The position numbers were made by a program, and so were the translations under genes. 64,000 bases of DNA from an uncultured Chromatiaceae bacterium (GTDB taxonomy: Bacteria; Pseudomonadota; Gammaproteobacteria; Enterobacterales; Alteromonadaceae), in the NCBI GenBank assembly GCA_937978655.1, contig CALJUX010000080.1:15753-79752 (forward strand), written 5' to 3'. The notes beneath the pieces are model-generated. The model ran no database searches. It was not told the DNA's origin and saw only the letters and a list, made by a program, of their open reading frames with translations. Position 1 is the first letter of the stretch. Each line of letters begins with the position of its first letter. Below, piece by piece: positions 50,079-60,204 of the stretch.

Positions 50079-52157
50079 ATGACAGAACAGCAAAATGTAG
50101 TCTTTTCGCAAGACCCCAAACCAAGGCGCAGTATCTCGCTGAGTATGCAGCTCAGTGTGCTGTTAATCCTGCTCGCCCTGCTGACTTTTGTCTCATCTGT
50201 GCTGGTCAGTACCAGCAATATGCGCAGTTATCTCGATACCCAATTGTCGCAATCTGCCAAAGACACCGCCAACAGTCTCGGGCTGTCAATTTCGCCTTAT
50301 GTCGGTGGCGCCGATATCACTGTCGCCGAAACCATGGTGTCGGCGATCTTTGACTCTGGTGCTTATCTGAAAATGAAATATACCGATACACAACAGCAGG
50401 TGGTGTTTGACCGTACCGTGCCGCTGCAACTGGATGAGGTGCCTGCCTGGTTTATTCAAAGTTTTCAACTCGCACCGCCGGTAATGACCTCCGAAGTGAA
50501 TGATGGCTGGCGTATCGCTGGTACGCTGGAAGTTCAGGCCCACCCAGGCTACGCCTATATAAGTCTGTGGCGGCATACGCAGGCGGTGTTCTGGAACAGT
50601 CTGCTGATTTGTTTACTGGCGTTGGTTGCGGTGCATTTATTGCTGCTGGCGGTGCTCAGACCGCTAAAAGACATCGAAAAGCAAGCATGTGACCTGGCGG
50701 AAAAACGCTTTGAGCTGCTCAATTATATGCCGATGACAACAGAACTGCAGGCAGTGGTCCGTGCGCTGAACCACATGGTGGCGCATGTCCGGCGGAATTT
50801 CAGCGAAATGAACGACCGGGCAGAACAACTTAATCAACAAGTTTATCTGGACGCGCTGACCGGACTGCCGAACCGCCGCGCACTGGTGCAATCTTTTACC
50901 GCCTTAAATCAACTGAGTGCCAACGAAGACGATCAGCACTACATCATGCTGGTTGCACTGAATTCGCTGAAATTTGTCAATGATCAGCAAAGTTATGCTG
51001 CAGGCGACCTGTATGTGCAAAAAGCCGCTGATTTGTTGCTGCACCATGTGCGCGGTCAGGAGAACGCCCGGCTGTTTCGCATTTCCGGTTCTGAATTTGC
51101 AGTACTGGCGCATTTTGGCCAAAGCAGCGCTGACGATTTTCGTCGCGGTTTGCAGCAAACCTTTGAAATTGCCCGTACTGAGCAGTACCCAACCGGCTTT
51201 GCCGGCGTTGTGATGCGCAAACTCAATGCCGGCGAAGATCTCAGCACCACTTTAAGCCGGCTCGACAGCGAACAGGCGCGCTACAGCATGCACCCGGCTG
51301 ATCCTGCGCCGGCAACACCGGCAGAACTGCCGCTCAGCCGCAGCCACTGGCAGGATATTTTGCATCAGTTCACCCGTTCAGTGGTGTCTGATACGTCCAG
51401 TGGTTTTGCCGACACCAGTCTGCAAATCTCCGCAGACATGGCACAGATGTTCAGTCTGGAAGTGCAGCCGGTCTACCGGCAGCAGGAAGTCGTTTATATC
51501 GAGACATTTGTCCGTTTTACCAGCCACAACCAGCAACTGGCGTCTGCGGACGTTTTTGCAATGGCAGAACGTCTCGGCGTCTCGTTACTGTTGGATAAAG
51601 CACTGGTCACTTATATTCTGCATCAGTTGCGCGGGCTCACCAGCCAGCGTTTTGCTGTGAATCTGAGTAAAAGCGCCTTGCACGATGAGCAATTCACCCA
51701 ATGGCTGGTGAATACCATCAGCAGTAATCAGCACCAGCTGCCACAACTGGTATTTGAAGTGAATGAACAGGCAACTCTGGGCGCTATTGGTTCGGCAAAC
51801 CGCTTCTTTGATCTGGTGAAATCCGCCGGGGCTGCGGTCACGATCGAACGTTTTGGCGCCAGTTTCAGTTCATTCCGCTACCTGCAGGGCCTGAACATTG
51901 ATTTCATTAAAATCGACGGCAGTTTTATCCGGGCACTCGACGAAGCTGACACCCGTTTTTTTGTCGAAACCATGACACATATTTGCCACGGCATCGGCAT
52001 CCGGGTCATCGCAGCCCAGGTCGAAACGCAGGCACAGGTGGCCTATTGTCAGCAGATGCATATTGATGCACTGCAAGGCCGCGTGCTGCACCACCCCATC
52101 AGTTTTCAACAATTTAGTGATAAAAATGGCTGCAATTTCGACAACAGTCGGTTATAG
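50079..52157 (+). CDS. LapD-like c-di-GMP receptor (HAMP, degenerate GGDEF and EAL)
   Basis: 692 residues. A periplasmic sensor domain lies between two membrane helices (about 25-47 and 168-190), then a HAMP (PLKDIEKQACDLAEKRFELL), a GGDEF-like domain from DALTGLPNRRALVQ in which the active site reads SGSEF, and an EAL-like domain whose EAL is replaced by ETF (VVYIETFVRF). IKIDGSFIRALDE and AAQVETQAQ persist. Both catalytic sites look dead, as in LapD, which binds c-di-GMP in its EAL domain and sequesters LapG. It is adjacent to the LapG-like gene. Confidence 0.88.
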   Translation: MTEQQNVVFSQDPKPRRSISLSMQLSVLLILLALLTFVSSVLVSTSNMRSYLDTQLSQSAKDTANSLGLSISPYVGGADITVAETMVSAIFDSGAYLKMKYTDTQQQVVFDRTVPLQLDEVPAWFIQSFQLAPPVMTSEVNDGWRIAGTLEVQAHPGYAYISLWRHTQAVFWNSLLICLLALVAVHLLLLAVLRPLKDIEKQACDLAEKRFELLNYMPMTTELQAVVRALNHMVAHVRRNFSEMNDRAEQLNQQVYLDALTGLPNRRALVQSFTALNQLSANEDDQHYIMLVALNSLKFVNDQQSYAAGDLYVQKAADLLLHHVRGQENARLFRISGSEFAVLAHFGQSSADDFRRGLQQTFEIARTEQYPTGFAGVVMRKLNAGEDLSTTLSRLDSEQARYSMHPADPAPATPAELPLSRSHWQDILHQFTRSVVSDTSSGFADTSLQISADMAQMFSLEVQPVYRQQEVVYIETFVRFTSHNQQLASADVFAMAERLGVSLLLDKALVTYILHQLRGLTSQRFAVNLSKSALHDEQFTQWLVNTISSNQHQLPQLVFEVNEQATLGAIGSANRFFDLVKSAGAAVTIERFGASFSSFRYLQGLNIDFIKIDGSFIRALDEADTRFFVETMTHICHGIGIRVIAAQVETQAQVAYCQQMHIDALQGRVLHHPISFQQFSDKNGCNFDNSRL

Positions 52158-52197
52158 TGCCAAAGGATTTTGGATCAGTGTTTGTGCGGAGTCGCAT

Positions 52198-52665
52198 ATG
52201 AAAGTTGTAAAAATCGCTTTTTTAACCTTAGCCACTCAGGCCTTTGCTTTGCAAATTCAGGCGCAAGAGACCGATGTTGCAGCGCTGTATGCGGCAGCGC
52301 AGACTGAAGGTAAATCCGTCAGTGAATTTGTTGCGCAGATGACAGAATTAAAAACCTGTAATCCGCAGCTGGCCGAAAAAGTTATCGAGTTTGCCCTGGA
52401 GCAAGCGGGTGATGACCCGATCAAAGCAGAAGAAGTACTGCGTGCAGTGAACACCGCTTGTGTTGATCAGGATACTGTCACAACGATGGCAATTGCAGCA
52501 AACCTTGATCCTGCGCTCATCAGTAACGCTCTGCAAACCGCTACAGCAGCCGGCCCTGCCGCTGGCGCTCCGGCAGTTGCTGCAGCTGTCGCACCAGCCC
52601 CAGGTGGCATTGGTGCTGGCGGTGGCACAGGCACCGGCGATTCTACACTGGCATCTGGCACCTAA
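52198..52665 (+). CDS. Small Ala/Gly-rich exported protein, unknown function
   Basis: 155 residues from the ATG at 52198, after TGCGGAGTCGCAT. A signal peptide (MKVVKIAFLTLATQAFALQIQAQ) is followed by a helical core with two cysteines (KTCNPQLAEK, NTACVDQDT) that could pair, and a low-complexity C-terminus ending in PGGIGAGGGTGTGDSTLASG. I do not recognise the family. Its position between the LapD-like receptor and a polymerase/ligase suggests a surface or matrix role, but that is inference. It ends in a strong terminator. Confidence 0.75.
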   Translation: MKVVKIAFLTLATQAFALQIQAQETDVAALYAAAQTEGKSVSEFVAQMTELKTCNPQLAEKVIEFALEQAGDDPIKAEEVLRAVNTACVDQDTVTTMAIAANLDPALISNALQTATAAGPAAGAPAVAAAVAPAPGGIGAGGGTGTGDSTLASGT

Positions 52666-52681
52666 ATTACAATCCAGATAC

Positions 52682-52708
52682 AAAAGCCCCTTTTTATGGG
52701 GCTTTTTT
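52682..52708 (+). terminator. Rho-independent terminator of the Ala/Gly-rich protein gene
   Basis: AAAAGCCCC-tttttat-GGGGCTTTT, a perfect stem followed by TT, 16 bp after the stop. Confidence 0.85.
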
Positions 52709-52800
52709 GTATCCAGGGACGGATGAGCCACAGAAAATTCAGCAGCCGTTTTCTGTGATGGGTCTCAGGTTAGTCTGCTCAGGACAGAGTCAGCGCCGTT

Positions 52801-54147
52801 ATGCAAGTCAGCATCTTCAGCCGTATTATCTTCATCTTATTGTGTGTGGTGTTGTTATGGGCGCCGATCCCGCTGGGATCTAACCGGGCCTGGGCCTGGG
52901 GCTTGTTGCAGCTGCTGATCGGCAGCGCATTTATGCTGCATCTGGCACACAGCTGGTCCGCCAACACCGCATTGTTCGCAGCGCCCCGCTTTTGGCCGGC
53001 CCTTTCACCATTATTATTGTTATTGTTGTGGCTGACGCTGCAAAGTTACCAGCTACTGCCCTCTGCTGATGCATATCAAAGCGCCGTGATGGCCGGCAAA
53101 ACCTTATTCTTTATCTTGTGGTGCAGCCTGCTGCTTAATTATTGCAACAGCCATAAACGCATCCGCTTACTGGCAATCATGATAGTGATATCGGGCGCTT
53201 TGCAGGCTTTTTATGGGGTCGTCGTGCAGCTGGCCAACATTGAAGTGTCACCTGTCATCGGCATCAGTGAAGGCAGCCGTGCCCGCGGTTCTTTTGTCTA
53301 TCAGAATCATTTTGCCAATTACCTGGCACTGTCGCTGTCGGTTGCCGTTGGCCTGCTGTTATCTCAGCTGTCCAGCGAACGCACCAAACGTTCTGCCCGC
53401 CAGTTGCTGCGTGACGTGCTGAGTACCCTGCTCAGTGCCAAGATGATGTTACGCCTGGCGATGATCCTGATGGTCATCGGCCTGGTGATGTCACGCTCAC
53501 GCATGGGAAATGCCGCGTTTTTTGCCGCCCTTATCGCAGTTGCGGTGCTGGCATTGTGGTGTTATAAGCGGCCGCCAGCATTGCTCAAACCATTAGTGTT
53601 GAGCATTCTGTTGCTGGATATGCTACTGGTCAGTTCAATGTTTGGTCTGGATAAACTGCAACAGCGTTATCAGGACACCTCGTTCACCAGCGAAGCCCGG
53701 GATGAAGTCGTGCGGGATTCATTGCCGTTGCTGGCGCAACACGGCTGGACCGGATCTGGCGGCGGTACTTTTTACACCGTGTTTCCGGCGGTTCAACCGC
53801 AACCTTACAGTGGATTCTATGACCACGCGCACAATGACTATCTGCAATTTGCTATCGAACTGGGGCTGCCTTTAACGCTGCTGTTAGCGGGCTGGCTACT
53901 GTGGATTGGTTGGTTGGCGCTGCAAGTGATGCGCAGCCATGAACAAAAACTCGAACGCGGACTCAGTTTTGCCGCCCTGATGGCGCTTTGCCACATGGCG
54001 TTGCATAGTAGTGTCGATTTCGGTCTGCAGGCGCCAGCCAACGCGTTGTTATTTTTGACCATTCTGATGCTGGTGCTGATTTGTCACGCCCAACCGGCCA
54101 AACTGCGCCGCAGTTCAGCAGCTACATCAACGGCCTTAGAACGCTGA
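52801..54147 (+). CDS. O-antigen ligase/polymerase-like membrane protein (Wzy_C)
   Basis: 448 residues, about 11 membrane helices. The Wzy/WaaL-type periplasmic loop shows SEGSRARGSFVYQNHFANYLAL and the later GFYDHAHNDYLQFAIELG, whose HAHNDYLQ motif is characteristic of O-antigen ligase/polymerase proteins. It might polymerise the EPS, ligate it to an acceptor, or belong to a separate polymer. It stands alone on the plus strand between terminator-bounded genes and ends overlapping the convergent DTW gene by 12 nt. Confidence 0.83.
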   Translation: MQVSIFSRIIFILLCVVLLWAPIPLGSNRAWAWGLLQLLIGSAFMLHLAHSWSANTALFAAPRFWPALSPLLLLLLWLTLQSYQLLPSADAYQSAVMAGKTLFFILWCSLLLNYCNSHKRIRLLAIMIVISGALQAFYGVVVQLANIEVSPVIGISEGSRARGSFVYQNHFANYLALSLSVAVGLLLSQLSSERTKRSARQLLRDVLSTLLSAKMMLRLAMILMVIGLVMSRSRMGNAAFFAALIAVAVLALWCYKRPPALLKPLVLSILLLDMLLVSSMFGLDKLQQRYQDTSFTSEARDEVVRDSLPLLAQHGWTGSGGGTFYTVFPAVQPQPYSGFYDHAHNDYLQFAIELGLPLTLLLAGWLLWIGWLALQVMRSHEQKLERGLSFAALMALCHMALHSSVDFGLQAPANALLFLTILMLVLICHAQPAKLRRSSAATSTALER

Positions 54148-54675
54148 GTGGATCTGACGCCGGTTAAACGCCTGAAAATCCTGCGCTAACTGCTCAGCTG
54201 CGGCGCTGGCACCCAGATGGCGCCATAACATGCTGACCAGCTCCGCCGTACACCAGCCTTGCTGGCGCTGGTTGCGTCTTAGCAGATACTGCGATGGTTG
54301 CCCGGACTGCAGTTGCCATTTCGGCAGCGGGTGCAAATACGGGCTTTGGTTATACATTTTCTGCGCCTGTTGCCAGGTTGCATCCAATAAAATAAAACCG
54401 GCCGGCATCTCATTACCGCGCGGTGCTGACGGGCAGTCAACATCAATCAAGCAGGCTTGTGGTGAGGGATACAGCAACACATATGGCTGTGGCCCGGCAT
54501 CTGTGAGTCGTTGCAGCAACATCGCGTCAGGCACTTTGCGCTGCCACAGCACGGTCCGAACCTGCCAGTCGTTTGCATCGGGCGCCAGCACATCGGCAGT
54601 CGCCTGTACCAGCCGCCCTGTGTTCGTTGGCCGATCGAATTCGGTGGCGTGAGTCAGCAGCACCAGTTCAGGCAA
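54136..54675 (-). CDS. DTW-domain tRNA-uridine aminocarboxypropyltransferase-like protein
   Basis: 179 residues, starting at a TTG at 54675 with GGGAG about 7 nt upstream. The frame is closed by a stop just before, so no longer N-terminus exists. DTW-type signature: LLDATWQQAQKMY (Asp-Ala-Thr-Trp), DVDCPSAPRG and CTAELVSML. The family installs acp3U in tRNA (E. coli TapT). The N-terminal cysteine cluster of TapT is missing, so this is the shorter form, closer to the DTWD-type. It is downstream of the DUF2987 gene by 12 bp. Confidence 0.85.
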   Translation of the reverse strand: MPELVLLTHATEFDRPTNTGRLVQATADVLAPDANDWQVRTVLWQRKVPDAMLLQRLTDAGPQPYVLLYPSPQACLIDVDCPSAPRGNEMPAGFILLDATWQQAQKMYNQSPYLHPLPKWQLQSGQPSQYLLRRNQRQQGWCTAELVSMLWRHLGASAAAEQLAQDFQAFNRRQIHSAF

Positions 54676-54687
54676 AATAACTCCCGA

Positions 54688-55344
54688 TCAGCGCTGCAAC
54701 AACGGCACCAGATATTCCGGTGTCTGGCTGAAGCTGATGGCAGCTGCGTGGTTGGCGTCCAGTCCGGTTAAATCGATATGACACTGTTTGCCTTCACATT
54801 TCACCCGACTTTGTATGTCCGCAGGCGCATGCTGCACCACGGCGTCGGAACTGAACAAGACGCTGACACCGGTCATCTGCGGCAGAAAATATTTACCAAG
54901 ACCGGCTAAATCCTGCAATAACTGCTGAAACTGCTGATGGGTCTTTTGCAATGTCTCAAGTGGCAAGGTCTGACTCAGCGGCATCCGGCTGCGCAGCCGG
55001 AAATTCAGATCACAGGCGACAGCGCCCTGCGCTTGCTTCAACTGGATCAAAGCCTTACGGCTATTTAATAATTCATTGTACGGCAGGATCAGTTCGCCGT
55101 TTGCCGCCAGAGTTAACGGTTCTGAACTGATATCGGTGGTGATCGCCGCAGACAGGATCTGGCAACGTTCCGTGCTGCCAGCCTGCTGTAATAAAAAAGC
55201 CAGGGTAATATCGCTGTACTTGGCCTGCTCGCTTTTTTTCATCCGGGCATAAAAACCGTCGTAGTTAAACACGGTATCGGCCTGTGCCGGCACCAACAGC
55301 GCCAGCCCCAGCAGAGTCAATAACAAGTGATGACGTATGTTCAA
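54688..55344 (-). CDS. DUF2987-like periplasmic protein
   Basis: About 218 residues. The start is a TTG at 55344 (NIRHHLLLTLLGLALLVPAQA as signal peptide); a TTG at 55359 is the alternative, with no ATG in range. The mature protein begins DTVFNYDGFYARMKKSEQAKYSD, the pattern of DUF2987 proteins of Vibrio/Shewanella/Alteromonas. A Cys pair (ERCQILSAA, VACDLNFRL) may form a disulphide. Function unknown. It begins where the glucosaminidase gene ends, so the two are probably co-transcribed. Confidence 0.72.
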   Translation of the reverse strand: MNIRHHLLLTLLGLALLVPAQADTVFNYDGFYARMKKSEQAKYSDITLAFLLQQAGSTERCQILSAAITTDISSEPLTLAANGELILPYNELLNSRKALIQLKQAQGAVACDLNFRLRSRMPLSQTLPLETLQKTHQQFQQLLQDLAGLGKYFLPQMTGVSVLFSSDAVVQHAPADIQSRVKCEGKQCHIDLTGLDANHAAAISFSQTPEYLVPLLQR

Positions 55345-55345
55345 T

Positions 55346-56218
55346 TCAGCTTTGTCCAATCATTTTGCGGGTGGCGATAATCATCGCGGTAATTTCTTCG
55401 ACATATTGCTGGCCGCGTTCAGAATATCTGGCAAGCCCGGATGCCAGTTTTTCGGCCACCACATGGCCGTCCTGCTGACGGACCCGCGCCCGGATAGCTC
55501 TCAGCTCTTCGTAGACATAAAAAGTGTTCAGGTTGTAGAAATAGGCATTGACGCTTTGTGCGACATGATCAAATACCGCCACTTCATGATATTTGCCCTG
55601 CCCCCGTTTAGACGGGACCACACCACAACCGGTTTTAAAACACCACTGGCCAAAGAAGTTATAACCATCAGTGGCAAACCGGCTGCTGCCCCAGCCAGAC
55701 TCTTTCGCCGCCTGAGTCAGCACCAGGCTGGCCGGCAGCACATCCACCCGGGTCAGTAATTCGCGCACACCGTCCAGATCGGCGTCGGCCATGTCGATTT
55801 TAAATTCATCAAACAGGCTGTAGATAAAAGCATATTCCTCAACCGTCAGCGCCTGCTGCTGTTTCAGCTTCGCTTCGAGTTGTTCAATTTGTTGCCGCAG
55901 CTTCACGATGCGGGCATTTTCGCGTTCGATAAATGGAGTCAGGTAATCAAAAAAAGCTTTTTTCCGGCTATCGGTGTCTTTGATCGCGGAGAAATCCGGC
56001 ACTGGCTTTAACTCCGGCATCAGATCCGGATAGGTCAGGCGCGCCAACAGTTTCAGCTGATCTTCCGACTCCAGCGCTGACAACTTACTGGGCATTTGCC
56101 AGTCCGCCAGCTGCTGTGCTTCGGCACGTGGATCAGCCTGCATAAAAGGATAAACCGCTGCACAGCCCACCAATAAGGTGGCCAGGCCGAGGCCGCTCAG
56201 TTTAAGCAAGTTGTTCAT
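55346..56218 (-). CDS. Bax-like glucosaminidase-domain lipoprotein
   Basis: 290 residues from the ATG at 56218 (MNNLLKLSGLGLATLLVGCAAVYPF), with GAGGA upstream. The lipobox LVGCA predicts an acylated periplasmic protein. The C-terminal glucosaminidase fold contains TQAAKESGWGSSRFATDGYNFFGQWCFKTGCG (catalytic Glu in AKESGWG), typical of Bax/FlgJ-like amidase families that cleave the peptidoglycan glycan strand. The middle has a coiled-coil (KLRQQIEQLEAKLKQQQ). Likely a cell-wall hydrolase. Confidence 0.88.
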   Translation of the reverse strand: MNNLLKLSGLGLATLLVGCAAVYPFMQADPRAEAQQLADWQMPSKLSALESEDQLKLLARLTYPDLMPELKPVPDFSAIKDTDSRKKAFFDYLTPFIERENARIVKLRQQIEQLEAKLKQQQALTVEEYAFIYSLFDEFKIDMADADLDGVRELLTRVDVLPASLVLTQAAKESGWGSSRFATDGYNFFGQWCFKTGCGVVPSKRGQGKYHEVAVFDHVAQSVNAYFYNLNTFYVYEELRAIRARVRQQDGHVVAEKLASGLARYSERGQQYVEEITAMIIATRKMIGQS

Positions 56219-56493
56219 GGTTGTTCCTCGTTTTTTGGGACTGCCGGGCGTTTCTGCCGGGGATTCAGGCGACAATATCGCACAAAAAACCAGCAGCGCT
56301 ACGGGCAATTCCCATTGGTCTGTCCGGCCAAAAACTCCGGGAGCAGGCGCCTGCGCATCACTACGCATCGACAAAGCACGGACGCAAAGGGGCGGTATTC
56401 TAGCCGCTTCCGACGCTTTTTTCGACTAAAAATTCCATAACGGACGAAGAATTACACAGCATGATTTTTTATATGATTGTTTTTATTAGTTTT

Positions 56494-56922
56494 TTACAAA
56501 TTCGTGCGAGGCTCAAGCGCCACCTTTTCAAACCGCAGACGATGGCCAAGCTGCTGTTCCAGCACCTGGCGCAAGTCAAAAAAACTGGTCACGGGCCAGT
56601 GGCGGCCACTGTAACAATTACAGCAGAAGCGATGACAATTGTTACGGATCAGATCATAGTCTTGGTAGGTGAAAATCTGGCTGATTGCGCGTTCGGCCGC
56701 AGCCGAACTTGCAACCGGTCTGCCCCATTCATCGCAGGCCACCAGCAGCTCCTCACCACTGCGGTTTTGCATAAAGCGGGCGACCGACACACTGCGCACC
56801 AGACCCGTGCCCTGCAGCTCAACAATCTGGCCGTCACCAATATAAATGCCGGTGTGCTCAAACAGATGAAAGATCTCACAAACCAGCAAAGCGCCTGGCG
56901 GAACTTCGGAGAATTTAACCAT
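56494..56922 (-). CDS. LRAT/NlpC-like papain-fold protein
   Basis: 142 residues from the ATG at 56922 (MVKFSEVPPGALLVCEIFH), with GGGAG 5 nt upstream. The catalytic His is in FEHTGIYIGDGQIVELQG and the catalytic Cys in IRNNCHRFCCNCYSG, the order His-then-Cys of permuted NlpC/P60-LRAT proteins. No signal peptide. Such proteins act as acyltransferases, phospholipases or amidases; which one applies cannot be told. It is divergent from alaA. Confidence 0.75.
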   Translation of the reverse strand: MVKFSEVPPGALLVCEIFHLFEHTGIYIGDGQIVELQGTGLVRSVSVARFMQNRSGEELLVACDEWGRPVASSAAAERAISQIFTYQDYDLIRNNCHRFCCNCYSGRHWPVTSFFDLRQVLEQQLGHRLRFEKVALEPRTNL

Positions 56923-57060
56923 CCAGACTCCCGGACTATGGTTTTTTCTGGCAGTATGCAATGACAGACATCATGCCTGTTATATAAAGGTGTAAGCAAA
57001 AAATTCAACGGACATCATTTTTGTTTGTTGTCATCACACGGAGGCTGTAAAGGAAGGGTT

Positions 57061-58278
57061 ATGAAACCAATTGAGCGCTCGAAAAAACTGGATGGGGTTT
57101 GTTATGACATTCGCGGCCCGGTGGCGCGCGAAGCGAAACGGATGGAAGAAGAAGGCCATCGTATTTTAAAGCTCAATATCGGTAACCCCGCCCCTTTTGG
57201 TTTTGAGGCGCCGGATGAGATCCTCAAACACGTGATCCATAACCTGCCGACCGCACAAGGTTACAGCGACTCGCAGGGCATCTACCCGGCCCGGGTTGCT
57301 GTGGCGCAGTATTATCAGTCTCGTGGTATTCGCGGTGCCGACGCTGACGACGTTTATATCGGTAATGGTGTATCTGAACTCATTCTGATGGCGTTGCAGG
57401 GGTTACTGAATAACGGCGACGAAGTGTTGATCCCATCGCCGGATTATCCGCTCTGGACCGCCGCCGTCAATCTGGCTGGTGGCAAGGCCGTACATTATCG
57501 TTGTGATGAAGCTGCCGACTGGTATCCGGACATCGCCGATATCCGTGCCAAAATCAGCTCCCATACCAAAGCCATAGTGCTGATTAACCCGAATAACCCA
57601 ACCGGCGCTGTATATAGCGACGCTTTGTTGCTGGATATTCTGAGTATCGCGCGGGAACATGGTCTGGTGGTGCTCAGTGATGAAATCTACGACAAAATTC
57701 TGTATGACGGCGCGACGCACACACCCACTGCAGCGCTGGCCGATGATCTAGTGATCCTGACCTTTGGCGGTTTGTCGAAAAACTACCGCATTGCCGGTTT
57801 TCGCGTCGGCTGGTTGTTTATCTCCGGTGCCAAACAGCGCGCCCGGCCTTATATTGAAGGCCTGAATATTCTGGCTTCGATGCGGCTTTGCGCCAACGTG
57901 CCGGTACAACATGCCGTGCAGACCGCGCTTGGCGGCTACCAGAGTATCAATGAGCTGGTGGTTCCTGGCGGTCGTTTGTACGACCAGATGGATGTCGCGC
58001 ACCGTCTGGTGAATGAAATTGACGGCCTGAGCTGCGTCAGACCCAAAGGCGCGATGTATCTGTTCCCAAAAATTGACCGGAAAAAATTCCCGATCAAAGA
58101 TGACGAGCTGATGGTGCTGGATTTTTTACGTCAGCATAAAGTGCTGCTGGTACATGGCCGCGCTTTTAACTGGCCGGAGCCGGACCACTTCCGCATCGTG
58201 CTGCTGCCACACAAAGAAGTGTTGGAGCAGGCGATTGGCAAGCTGGCGCAGTTCCTGCCGGGTTATCAGCAGCTGTGA
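57061..58278 (+). CDS. alaA: Glutamate-pyruvate aminotransferase AlaA
   Basis: 405 residues from the ATG at 57061, after GAAGGGTT. Class I/II aminotransferase: NIGNPAPFGFEAPDEI, GVSELILMALQGLLNNGDEVL, INPNNPTGAVYS, LVVLSDEIYDKILYDGA, and the PLP-lysine motif FGGLSKNYRIAGFRVGW. It interconverts pyruvate+glutamate with alanine+2-oxoglutarate. The downstream neighbour is yfbR, as in E. coli (alaA-yfbR), confirming the identity. Confidence 0.95.
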   Translation: MKPIERSKKLDGVCYDIRGPVAREAKRMEEEGHRILKLNIGNPAPFGFEAPDEILKHVIHNLPTAQGYSDSQGIYPARVAVAQYYQSRGIRGADADDVYIGNGVSELILMALQGLLNNGDEVLIPSPDYPLWTAAVNLAGGKAVHYRCDEAADWYPDIADIRAKISSHTKAIVLINPNNPTGAVYSDALLLDILSIAREHGLVVLSDEIYDKILYDGATHTPTAALADDLVILTFGGLSKNYRIAGFRVGWLFISGAKQRARPYIEGLNILASMRLCANVPVQHAVQTALGGYQSINELVVPGGRLYDQMDVAHRLVNEIDGLSCVRPKGAMYLFPKIDRKKFPIKDDELMVLDFLRQHKVLLVHGRAFNWPEPDHFRIVLLPHKEVLEQAIGKLAQFLPGYQQL

Positions 58279-58303
58279 AGTGGATTGATCACCGGAGTGC
58301 GGT

Positions 58304-58912
58304 ATGACTGCTCATAGCCATTTTTTCGCCCATCTGTTTCGGATGAAGCTGATTAACCGCTGGCCGCTGATGCGTAACATCAATACCGAGAATGTTGCCG
58401 AGCACAGCCATCAGGTCGCCCTGGTGGCGCATATGCTGGCGGTGATTGACCGCCAGTATTTCGCCGGCAGCCTCGACCCTGAACGCGTTGCGACACTCGC
58501 GCTGTTCCATGACGCCAGCGAAGTGCTGACCGGTGATTTACCGACGCCGGTCAAATATTTTAATCCGCAAATTGCTGACGAATACAAGAAGATAGAAGCC
58601 ATCGCCGAGCAAAAACTACTGTCGATGTTGCCCGCTGAGTTACAGGACGTTTATCGCGAGTACTTGCTTGGTGAATGTTACAGCGCCGAAGAAAAGCTGT
58701 TAGTCAAAGCGGCCGACAATCTTTGTGCTTATTTAAAGACGCTGGAAGAAATCACCGCCGGCAACCGGGAATTCACTATTGCCAAACGCCGGCTGGAAAA
58801 AATGCTCGCTGCGGCGCAATCACCGGCCGTGCAGTATTTCCTCGATACTTTTGTGCCGAGCTTCGCTTTGTCACTGGATGAAATCAGTCTGGAGCAGGAA
58901 GGTTTGCTGTAA
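58304..58912 (+). CDS. yfbR: 5'-deoxynucleotidase YfbR
   Basis: 202 residues. HD-domain phosphohydrolase acting on deoxyribonucleoside 5'-monophosphates: EHSHQVALVAHMLAVIDRQ, LFHDASEVLTGDLPTPVKYF and VKAADNLCAYLKTLEE. The ATG at 58304 follows CGGAG and lies 26 bp after alaA, an order conserved in enterics. Cytoplasmic; nucleotide salvage and pool control. Confidence 0.95.
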   Translation: MTAHSHFFAHLFRMKLINRWPLMRNINTENVAEHSHQVALVAHMLAVIDRQYFAGSLDPERVATLALFHDASEVLTGDLPTPVKYFNPQIADEYKKIEAIAEQKLLSMLPAELQDVYREYLLGECYSAEEKLLVKAADNLCAYLKTLEEITAGNREFTIAKRRLEKMLAAAQSPAVQYFLDTFVPSFALSLDEISLEQEGLL

Positions 58913-58936
58913 GGCTGCCTGAGAGCGGTTTAAAAA

Positions 58937-58956
58937 CAGGGCACTGCGGTGCCCTG
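58937..58956 (-). terminator. Terminator of the cation-efflux gene (possibly bidirectional)
   Basis: CAGGGCAC-tgcg-GTGCCCTG is a perfect 8-bp stem. The minus strand continues with TTTTT, making it the terminator of the convergent gene at 58987-60006. On the plus strand only TTC follows, so it is weaker for yfbR. Confidence 0.75.
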
Positions 58957-58986
58957 CTTCATTTCTGCCCTCACTGGCAGTGAGCA

Positions 58987-60006
<1,020 letters not shown>

Positions 60007-60204
60007 TCCATTCTCCGGTGCGGATCACTGTAGCCTGTGACAGGCAGGTTCAGCATAATAGCAGTCACGATAAAAGCTGCCCTGCCGGAATACAAGCAAA
60101 TTTGCCTGTCATTTCAGCAATTAAACCGCGACAGGCCGTATCTTGCTTGAGCACAGCCAATAGCTGCGATAGTCTGCTGTCAGTTAATTTTACCGGATGT
60201 TGTT

